Shown piece after piece: positions 1 to 9,300 of a stretch of DNA of 64,000 nt. The notes beneath the pieces were generated by a model. It was not told the DNA's origin, did not search any database, and saw only the letters and a list, made by a program, of their open reading frames with translations. Positions within the stretch are counted from its first letter, which is position 1. Every line of letters starts with the position of its first letter. The stretch comes from Vitellaria paradoxa. Its lineage: Eukaryota > Streptophyta > Magnoliopsida > Ericales > Sapotaceae. The translations under genes were made by a program, and so were the position numbers. Location of the stretch: assembly GCA_019916065.1 (NCBI GenBank), contig CM034238.1, positions 2,568,199 through 2,632,198 on the forward strand, given 5' to 3'.

Positions 1-636
1 AACAACGGTGGTTTTGAATGTAATATTTGCTTTGAATTAGCTGAAGAACCTATCATGACTCTCTGCGGCCATCTTTACTGTTGGCCGTGTCTTTATAAGT
101 GGCTGCATACAAACTCACATTCCCATGAATGCCTTGTTTGTAAGGCCCTTATAGAGGAGGAGAAGTTGGTCCCCATATATGGAAGGGGCAAAACAAGCTC
201 GGACAATCCAAGATGTAGATCGATCTCCGGAGTTGAGATTCCCAATCGTCCGGCTGGGCAGAGACCTCAAACGGCTCCATCTCCCCCTCTGAGCGCAAAC
301 TATATGCCTCAAGGAGGGGATCTACTCAATGGAGGTTTCATGCCGATGGCAAGTGCAAGTGGTGGGAACTTAACAACGTCTGCTGCTGCTCCTGGTGGCT
401 TGATACCATTACTAAACCTTCAGGTGCATGGATTTAATTATACTAATGTATATGGAGCACCGACAGTGTCACCTTACTGGTTTCCAGGGCCATTTCATGG
501 AGGTCATTTTCATGGAGGGCATTTTCATGGATTTCATCGTCTTTCAAATCAAGGACGACGGCAGAGTGATTACTCCATGAAGATGTGGTTCTTGTTTGTG
601 GTTCTAGCTGTGATCTTTTACCTTATTACGTCGTAG
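1..636 (+). CDS. RMA-type RING membrane-anchor E3 ubiquitin ligase, 5'-truncated by the window edge
   Basis: The reading frame is open from base 1 to a TAG at 634-636, giving 211 residues with no start, so the gene begins outside the window. A C3HC4 RING finger opens the fragment: Cys7-Cys10, Cys22, His24, Cys27-Cys30 and Cys44-Cys47, in the context ECNICFELAEEPIMTLCGH. The RING is followed by the KLVPIYGRG block typical of the plant RMA (RING membrane-anchor) family, a Pro/Ser/Gly-rich linker with a His-Gly repeat (about residues 164-180), and a C-terminal hydrophobic anchor, MWFLFVVLAVIFYLIT. Known RMA proteins are ER-anchored ubiquitin ligases of about 240-250 residues, so only some 30-40 N-terminal residues should be missing. 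A polyadenylation-like AATAAA lies about 170 bp after the stop. Family assignment is firm; the exact paralogue is not. Confidence 0.9.
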   Translation, partial: NNGGFECNICFELAEEPIMTLCGHLYCWPCLYKWLHTNSHSHECLVCKALIEEEKLVPIYGRGKTSSDNPRCRSISGVEIPNRPAGQRPQTAPSPPLSANYMPQGGDLLNGGFMPMASASGGNLTTSAAAPGGLIPLLNLQVHGFNYTNVYGAPTVSPYWFPGPFHGGHFHGGHFHGFHRLSNQGRRQSDYSMKMWFLFVVLAVIFYLITS

Positions 637-2395
637 GCATTCTATTCCTAGTAATGCATTTGTATGTTGGTCTAATATTGAACTTCTATTGTGTGCTCCA
701 ACCAATCCAATCCCCTCTCTGGTGGTGGGGGTGATTTTTGGCCTGAATCCCTCAATTGATAAATAAGCAGCTTGTAAGTTTTACACCTTTTTATTCTTTA
801 CCCATAATAAAATAAGCGCTCAAAGGTCTGTTTGTTTTAATATAAAATATTTTTCTAAAAATAAATTTTTATATATTAAATTTTTTTTTTCTGAAATATG
901 AGTAATTATATTTTTCTCAGAGTATCATTGAATGCAATTGTATTTCTACGCAACATTAGAAAAACGGCACGTTTTCCTACTTCATGTTGGGTTATGCTGT
1001 TTTACTGTTGTGTAGATCTATAAATGTGCTCTGTGGTGGTCTCATCTTTTTTTTTTTATTTTTTTATTTGGTTGGCAATTTTAACCCAAATTTTTGAAAC
1101 CGTTCAAAACTATCGAACATACATGAGTTTAGGTAAAAACATCAATACTTACTAGGTACTCAATAAAAACCCTATTAACTACAAACTCATTTCATAATTT
1201 CAATCACTCTTACATAGAGAAGATAGAGAAAATGGAAAATGACATGCAGTAAGAATTAAACTTCGAGTCGTAAAACTATTGTTTTACTCTTGCACTTATT
1301 TTTTCGCACAGATTTGCATTTTGTTCATCTCAAAAAGTTTGTAAATATTTCTTAATAAGTTTTATATTAGTTTAGCAAATTTTGAACTAATTCAAACTCA
1401 GATTATAAAATTATTATTTTACCCTCAGTTTTGTTTTTATCCATGTTTGCATTATGTACTTCTTAAAAAGGTGAGAAAGTATTTTTTAATCAGTTTCATA
1501 TCAACTTTGTAAATTTCAGATCAATTTTAACTTAGACTTTAAAATGACCATTTGCGTTTTATGGTATCCTAGAAGGGTGAAAAAGTATCCTTTAATAAGT
1601 TCCATTTACTTTGTTATAAAAGTACTTTTTTGGCACAATTTTTCGGAAAAGATTTTTGGTAAAAAAAAAAAAAAAGGCTTTTCCTTTATTCATATCGGAA
1701 GCACAGTTGTGTTCAAACCTAAAGCTTGAAACAGGTGCTACTAGTCTTTTTTGGGTATTCACTGATCAGCCAGCCGATCTAGCTAGAAACTTTGGGGAAA
1801 AAAAATCCCGATATAAAAACCATGGGCCTTGTACAAAGTACAGATCAGCCAGCCTTACTAGGAACTTTATTATTATTATTTTTAAAGAGCTCTCGCCCAG
1901 ATAGTTTAGTCTAAAAAATTTTTTTTTTTTTATCATCAAAAAGTTTCTTTTTTAATTTAAAAATTTTTTTCTTTTAAATTTAGTCCACCCTAATTTTTTT
2001 CTTTTTCTTTTTTTTTTTCCATGGTCTAGCCCGTTATTTTTTTAAAATTTTTGTTTAACTTAAATTTTTGCAGCTTAATCTATTTTATTTTCAAATTTTT
2101 TGTTTATCCTAAATCAATTTCAAATTCTGAATCCGTCCGGTTTAAGCCTTACGCGGGTTGATGTTTAATGCCGCCAGAAACCTTGATAAGAACAACCTGG
2201 TTGAAACCATGTAGGACAAAAACACAACTAGTTAATAGGATTGAAGGGTAACGTACGGCATGCATGAAAATCGCTGATCAGGAATTCAATGAGAAAACGA
2301 CCCAACGAATTAGTCTTTGCAAGGCTTGGCATCTGGATCAAAGCTGTATAGTGCAAGATTTTCCCTACTCAAGGGATTGAACTCCTGAATTATTA
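637..2395. other. Intergenic, AT-rich; no gene seen
   Basis: This holds the 3' UTR and polyadenylation region of the RING gene, followed by low-complexity A/T-rich sequence with several poly(T) runs (for example 1919-1931). A short slightly GC-richer patch at 1735-1860 contains a repeated GATCAGCCAGCC word but no credible coding frame. The short open frames here have no recognisable protein features. Confidence 0.6.
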
Positions 2396-2946
2396 TTGGT
2401 CAAAGGAAAATTGAATAGCTTTCACCTTCATATGGTTGGCTTAAATGGAATGTTGACAGTTCATACTTGGGCAAACCTGGTCCAGCAGATGACAAAGATA
2501 TCATCAAATGCATCTTCTCTTGTAATGTTGGAACTACTGCATACTCTAATTATGCCGAAGTTCAAGCCATTTGGAAGGCTCTACTTCTATCATCACCGTC
2601 GTTGCCCCCCAATCACACCAACATCAAGTTGATCATCGGCTCTGATACAATTCAAATGCAGTACTTAAATGGGTTGGTAGCTCTGATCATGGGAGGCCAT
2701 GGAAAGCAATTGATGATTAGAGTAATTTTCTCAATAGATGCACTTTCATCGTTGCCCCCCAATCACACCAACATCAAGTTGATCATCGACTCTGATACAA
2801 TTCAAATGCAGTACTTAAATGGGTTGGTAGCTCTGATCATGGGAGGCCATGGAAAGCAATTGATGATTAGAGTAATTTTCTCAATAGATGCACTTTCAAC
2901 CATAGTTTTAGGGAGAGAGCAACACTTCTGTAGATTTTCTAGTTAA
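2396..2946 (+). pseudogene. Degenerate RNase H-like fragment of a retroelement
   Basis: The frame running through 2467-2946 reads GKPGPADDKDI, then FSCNVGTTAYSNYAEVQAIW and NIKLIIDSDT. This is the order of plant RNase H-like (RVT_3 type) domains: a G-N/K-PGPA block, then an N-x-GTT...AE-x-x-A helix carrying the acidic residue, then a strand ending in an (E/D)SD acidic cluster. Such domains occur at the 3' end of non-LTR retrotransposons and in captured copies. No reverse transcriptase precedes it and there is no upstream exon, so this is an inactive remnant. A 150-bp tandem duplication lies inside it and keeps the frame. Similarity is judged by motif only. Confidence 0.5.
2600..2899. repeat. 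Exact-period tandem duplication, 2 x 150 bp
   Basis: The segment starting at the GTTGCCCCCC at 2601 is repeated starting at 2751, a period of exactly 150 bp (50 codons). The copies look nearly identical; the visible difference inside the unit is G at 2639 versus A at 2789. The low divergence implies a recent event inside the otherwise decayed RNase H-like remnant. Confidence 0.9.
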
Positions 2947-2996
2947 AGAGGATGTCAACAGATCTTAAGATTTTTATTGCATGATAAGGAGCCTCA

Positions 2997-3650
2997 TGTA
3001 TGAGTTAGGAGGGGCTGATCTGATGATTATGATTTAATTTAATTAAAATTAATTTTAAAATAAAAGTAAAAGTCAAAAAGACTTCTTCGCCCCTCCTTGT
3101 CTAACTCTGGAAACCTAACCTAGAACTCAACAGCTCTCTCTGGACCATTGTTCTCACAATTGCTCTGTTTTAGGAGGCTTTGTCCCCGATTGTTCTCACA
3201 ACTGTTCCACTTTCGGAGGTTCTGTCCTCCCCTAGATGGAGGCAGCACTTGCATGGGCGTCTGAATCGGAGACTCTGCGGCGGCGGAAGCAGGGGTAGCC
3301 GACTTTGGGGCGGATGGCAAAGAGGTGCCAGAGGAGCTAGATTTGGAGGGGTGGTGCGAGGCAGTGGTCGTCGTCAGGGGAAGGCAGCACCGGCTGAGAC
3401 GCGTAAAACCAGAGAGAGCCGTTGAGCCAATGGGGACTGGGTGCTTGACCATCTCGATCTCGCCGATGACAATTGTGGACTGAGTGAGGGTTGGTGTACT
3501 CAAAGAGTTAGACGAGAAGGGCAAAGTAGTCTCTTTTTGACTTTCACTTTATTCTCAAATTAATTAAATTAAATCAGCACCATTAGATCATTTTAAAAAA
3601 ATCAGGACCCTCAATCAATCCATCTCAGCCTCCTCTAATCCCTCGTATAT
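2997..3650. repeat. Inverted-repeat element with a GC-rich internal segment
   Basis: The left arm (about 2997-3085) and right arm (about 3510-3650) are inverted copies. Both contain GATTTAATTTAATTAA and GTCAAAAAGA, and outside those a TTAG(G)AGGnGGCTGA block that also matches in inverted orientation. The 420-bp centre is much more GC-rich than its surroundings, with CGGCGGCGG-like words and open frames on both strands (3180-3425 plus, 3120-3524 minus); neither translation is recognised. The structure resembles a non-autonomous DNA transposon carrying captured sequence. Outer ends and target duplication are not resolved. Confidence 0.6.
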
Positions 3651-4029
3651 TCATTTCTGTTGCTTCGGTCCAAGGCACCAATGAACATCACTATTCTCTT
3701 CTGCAGATTACAATTAAAACTGTGAAGGCCATATCACGTTCTCTTTCAAGAAACAATTGTCCTGTTTTTACTACATTGTTGCCAATGTTTTGCATTTAAC
3801 CACACAACCAGACGCCTAGCTATCTGATTCAATGAGTTACAGATATAGGATGTAAGCCATTGCAAGTCAGGAGGCTTTACTGGAATAGCCAATGCAAGTC
3901 ACAGCAGGATATAAGGTGCTTCTTCACGTAGCAAGTTGAGACTATGTTGGGAAGACCAATGCAAGACACAGCATGCGGCAGCGCAGGGCATGGGTCGACA
4001 GGAGAGCGGGGGGTGGGTGGCAGTCGGGG
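3651..4029. other. Intergenic; no gene seen
   Basis: Mixed-composition spacer between two inverted-repeat elements. A short word, CAATGCAAG(T/A)CA, recurs around 3893 and 3958. An open frame at 3936-4121 runs into the next foldback element and has no protein-like character. Confidence 0.5.
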
Positions 4030-4235
4030 GTCGACTGCTGTTCGAAACGACGCCGTTTCGACGTTTTTCTCCTCAAAACGATGCCGTTCTACTTAATTTC
4101 CCATATTCAAATATGAACTGATGTATTCGAATATGTTATATTCGAATATAAATTGATGTATTTGAATATAAAAACTTAAGTGGAACGGCGTTGTTTTGAG
4201 GAGAAAAACGCTTAAACAACGTCGTTTTGGTCGAC
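4030..4235. repeat. Small foldback (MITE-like) element with ACGACG(C/T)CGTTT motifs
   Basis: GTCGACTG near 4030 pairs with its inverse near 4231-4238. The arms of about 65 bp share CGTTTTTCTCCTCAAAAC and an AACG(A/G)CGCCGTTC block in inverted orientation. The loop is an AT-rich set of short repeats of TGATGTATT(C/T)GAATAT (about 4120-4168). The AAACGACGCCGTTT-type palindromes sit inside each arm. No coding capacity. Confidence 0.75.
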
Positions 4236-4802
4236 TGCAGTCTCCTGAGTCCTGGGTCGACTTGAGGATGCTTAATAAGGAATTTAATATGCACTTGGCC
4301 CTAATTGTAAGGTTGACCCATAATTAAAGTTTGACTGAATTAAATAAAGAGTTTAATATCAAAGTGAGTTGACCTATAAAAATTTAAACTAAATAAATTA
4401 AGGATTTAAAAATAATATGAGTTGAATTACAAAATTTTAAAATGAGTTAATTTTAAAAAAAATATTTTTTAAATTAAAAAAATTTTTTAAGCTAAACTAC
4501 CCGGACTATAATTTGAATAAGTCCCAATGTCCATCCGCCCATAGTTGTTGGCAGTTTAGCACACGATTTCTAGTTTTGTTAACCTTAGCAGAGATTCACT
4601 TTCATGACTTGGTTGATTGTTTTGTCTTGATAATGTATATTTGCTTGTATGCGTGTGTGGTCTCGGAGCACTTCAATTAATGTTGTAAATCAGTGTTATA
4701 GGCTTTGTGATGTTTATGTCTCTCAAGCCAATATTTTTTTTTTTTTTTTGACGAAATGTATCTAAGGTATTTCTCCGCCACACATGAGGGTAATAAATAA
4801 AA
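4236..4802. other. Intergenic, AT-rich; no gene seen
   Basis: Contains repeated TTGAC/GAGTT-rich words (4310-4450) and two poly(A/T) runs. No credible exon or RNA gene. Confidence 0.5.
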
Positions 4803-5149
4803 AAGTAAAATATAAAAAATACCCCTACAGTTTACTCTCGGTATCACTTTGATCCCATATGATTCAATTGCATCAGTCAATCTCTACACTTTCGGTCAAG
4901 TATCAATTTGGTCATTCTGTTAGTTGACCGTTAGAAATAACCATTAGACTGAGGATAAAATGGTAATTTCATTTATAGTTTATCCTCAGTATCATTTTCA
5001 ATCTAACGATTGTTTTTAACGGTCAACTAACGGAAGGACCGAATTAATACTTGACCGAAAGTGTAAGGATTTGACTGTTGCAATTAAAACGTGTGGGACC
5101 AAAATAATACTGAGGGTAAACTATAAGAGTATTTTTTGTACTTTACCCT
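4803..5149. repeat. Long-TIR MITE, Mutator-like, with 8-bp target duplication
   Basis: Inverted arms of about 150 bp. The left end reads GTAAAATATAAAAAATACCC and the right end inverted reads GTAAAGTACAAAAAATACTC. Further in, both arms carry ACACTTTCGGTCAAGTAT and GTTAGTTGACCGTTA. The element is flanked by AAATAAAA at 4795-4802 and again at 5150-5157. Size, long arms and an 8-9 bp duplication fit Mutator-type MITEs. The central loop is about 40-50 bp and non-coding. Confidence 0.8.
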
Positions 5150-5157
5150 AAATAAAA

Positions 5158-5626
5158 TTTTGAGAAGAGCCCTTTTCATTTCATAAAAAATAAACTAACA
5201 CAATGTTAGAACCCACTTAGTACATATAAAAACACATATATATTATATATGACATTTGATTTTAACATACCATTATTCATACAAAAATATATACTATCAA
5301 TATTACATGATTTGGTACACGGTAATTTATTTTATATTACATGCACGCAATTTAATATATGAGAGTTTTCATCATGTTTGTTTCATTGAATATGAAATAA
5401 TATCACACTTAATTTTTATATTACATATAATCACAATTTTTTTCTTGAGATAAAATTTAGCATAGGATGTATCTTTAATGTTATGCACGTCCTATGAAAG
5501 GTGTTATCCTGAAAAAGTATTGTAATAAAATGTAATATAAAAATTAAAAGTGAATTATTATTTCTAATTCAGTCCCATATCTCATGAAACAAACACGGGC
5601 TAATCTCTCACTTTTATGCAGCACAA
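5158..5626. other. Downstream flank of the HDR gene; no other gene seen
   Basis: AT-rich sequence following the HDR stop codon on the minus strand; it should contain the HDR 3' UTR and polyadenylation site. Open frames here (for example 5256-5453) are composed almost entirely of I/Y/F/L codons from A/T-rich DNA and are not credible. Confidence 0.5.
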
Positions 5627-6272
5627 CTACGCACATGCCAATAGTTGGGCTTCTTCATGTTTTATCTCCAACACCTTGGTAATAACATCTTCCACAACCT
5701 ACGTATAACCAAAATGAGTTACATACAATTATGATTACTTTTAAAGCTTTAAATAACATTGTAATTAAGAGTATAATTAGATTTTATTAGAAAATCACAT
5801 CCTTAAAAGATAGATGGGATCGTGCAATTACAGGATCAATGCTATATTATTAAAAAAAAAAAATTTCATCGAAATAAAAACATTATAACAATGATATAAT
5901 ATTTTGAAATTACCAACGAACTAATCAGTGCAATATCGTGACATATTGCTATATTCTAATTATCTTTCTAATAAATTATGAATGCGCTATGTGCATTATC
6001 ATTACGTACTATCATGTTCTTGATATATTTTTTCAAAATTTTCTAATTGAATATAATTCAATTTTCTTAATACAATTACCTTTTGAGGAGTTGAGGCTCC
6101 AGCTGTTACCCCTACAGTGATTGGACCCTCGGGTAGAAAATTCTCCGTCTCGACTAGCTCACGATGCTGTTGTTACATATACAAAGCACCATTCAAACAA
6201 GAATGGATGGGAATTAGAATCCAGAGCCAATTGGGATTATTTGCATGCATTTATCCACCCAATTAAGTTGAC

Positions 6273-6309
<37 letters not shown>

Positions 6310-9300
6310 AATGTATACCATCAACTTGTGACTTATTTTGTTTCCTGGACCAATTCTTTGCTCACTATCAACCCAGTAGGAAGGAATTCCGCGGTCATCT
6401 GCAATCTCTTGTAGGTGAGAAGTGTTATCTGAGTTCCACCCTCCAACTACGAGAATAAGATCTAAATGTTGCTTCACCAACTTATGCATTGCGTCTTGCC
6501 GCTCCTAAAAATGGAGAAAGATCTATTAGGAGAATGTTTCATGAAGGCAGAGAAAACATACAACATACATTGATATATACTAAATTCATTAGGCTTAGTG
6601 TTACTTTGGGGTGTTTTTTTGTAAATCAATTAATTAACTAATTTGCATTACTTTTGAAGGTAATAGAAAAAAAAAAGACAGGGAAAAAATAAAGAAAGAA
6701 AAATCTTTGTTCTATTGTTCTCAAACTCCATAAAGTGATGGTTTGGATTTTTGAAGAATATTTGAAGGGACTATGTTTTGTTTCAAAAACAAATGATAAA
6801 ACAGGAAATCCATTATTATTAAATTGCTTTTCGAAAGAAAATAAAAAGAACAAAAAGCTGCAAAATAACATTTTTCTTACCTTTTTTTTTTTACTTTTTT
6901 ACTTTTCTATTTTTTAAATTTTTTTATTTTTTTTACGTGGAAACAGAGTTTTATTTTATTTTATTTTATTTTTTGATTCAAACAACCTTTATGGAAAGCA
7001 TTTTATTTAATTTAAAAAAACCACAAAAAAATATTTTTCTTAATTGATTGCCAAATTGCATAATGTTTTATTAGGCTTCGTATGGATAATTGAGAATTTC
7101 AAATTAATGAATTTAATATTAAAATTATATTAAAATCTAAGTCATAGAATTAATTTATATTATGAGACATTAAACTTTTTCTTTAATAATTACTAATAAT
7201 TACTATCAAAACATTAGAACCACTACTTCGTAAAATGGTGAGCAACTATTATGAATAATTTCAAACAATTATTTTTTGGTTCATGATTTTAAATTTCCCA
7301 TAAAATCATTTTGTTAAACTATTCAAATTTATGATGAAATTTTTTGTCTAAATTAACAAAGTTATATCTGAATAATTTTACTTAAATAATTAACATTAAT
7401 TTCTTTAATATCAAATCTATAAATAAAAAAGCCATCTCATTTATTTTTTTTGATACCCGAATTAGGTAGTAGCTTGAGCTATCTCACAATCCAAACACGG
7501 CGCACAAGAGGTGGATACAAAAATAAGATTGACTAAACCCTAACAGCTAAAACTACCATGCGGTGATGTAATTGATGTTGTACAATTGACTAAAATAAAG
7601 GTCATGGCAAGAAATATGTATACATATATATATATATATATATATGTATGTATAGTCATGAATAGTAGATTAAAGAAGAGAAGAATACTTGAGTGGCATA
7701 ACAAATCGTGTCGAAACTTATGAAGTGTTTATTGATATTTTCCACTCCATATTTACGTATGATTGTCTTTTCCACTAATTTTCCTGTCGAATAGAGACAA
7801 ATGACAAATTAATTAAACCAAGGAAAACACGATGGCCTGAAATTTCTTAGTGAATTTAAAAGGCAGATACAATAGTTGTAGGGAAATATATATAATTAAC
7901 ACACCAATCTCATCGGTTTCAGTCATGAGCATGGTAGTTTGATTTGCGATCCCAACTTTAGCCAAGTCAGTGTCTGGATCAAACCCTTTGGATACTGCAA
8001 ACTTGAATTTCTGCATCCGTCTAGCCAAAATTATTACGTACGTCTATGAAATTAAATTTTCTAAAATATTTAATGACCGTATAACTTTAATTACCTCCAA
8101 GAATGCTTCTTTTGTTGAGCTAGATCCGTCAAGTTTACCTCCGAGAATGTAATCACAAACATATGTTGTCTGAATTAATTAGAGAAAAATTCATATGATA
8201 TTAGTCAATATAATGTTCCTGTTGCTTGAAGTGTAGTAATTGTTAATTAAGAAGATTATAAAAATATAATATTTAATAAAGCCTCAAGAAAAAATAATAG
8301 GCAATTATACATATGTGTGTGTGTGTCGAGTCCTAAGTTTTATAAATACATAAAACCATAACAACTTATCCCAATGAAAGTCATACAATCAACAACCATA
8401 ACTAGGCATCATAAATGCATCTGTTTCACATTCAAAGCTCCAAAAGAATAAATATATAATATGCCTCAAACACAGAGGTTCAAATATACATAACAAAAGA
8501 AGAGCTAATCGCAAATTAAGTCTCCTAGTACATTGATCTAGCAGGCTTATCCACACCAGGACCTATAATAAAATGTATACGAGTGTGAGTACTAAACTAC
8601 GTGTACATACAACCAAAAATATAAACATATCCTAGTTATACTTCTACAATTAATATGATAGTATTTCACAATAAAATATAACATTATGCTATCAATATAT
8701 GAAATAACCACAACTCAACCAACACCAACATGTTGTAAGAATGTCATAAGATAAACACAACCCCAAGTTTAGGTGCTCAGTTGGGTGGGCTTGTGGTCAC
8801 AAAACCTTATCCTAAACACACCATCTTATGGTGTTGTTGCCAAGAGCAAAAAGTGAATAACACATTATCAGCGTCTGTCACGCAAGTCTAAGCTATAAAA
8901 GTGATACTACACCATCAGCATCTACCATTGAGGTCCATGCCTTCGGAGTAATAAATATGCCACACTCAGCATCTACCTCAACTTCACAAGATTTTAGTTT
9001 ATTTGACCATGAGTAACTAACCCCCTTCGCAGGTATAGGGACTTCTAACACATGAGAATGCATACCCTTTATTTCCTTTATTTCAGTTCCTCTAGCTCTA
9101 ACCCTAAATTAAAGGTCAACACTCAAATTAGCTGTATTTCAGGTTATGCCGTGTTCATGGAGCTCTAGCTAAACTCAGTTGTGGGCTCAAAAGCAGAGAT
9201 GTGCACAGGAGATAATTATTTTAGCTATCATGCGCATGAGGTACTAAATTAGGTGTCATGCGTACAAAAAATAAGTTTAGAGTTTCTACACTAGTAATTC

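Noticed and set aside
3120..3524. 134-codon minus-strand open frame as a gene
   Set aside because: It lies entirely within an inverted-repeat element, overlaps its arms at both ends, and has no recognised domain.
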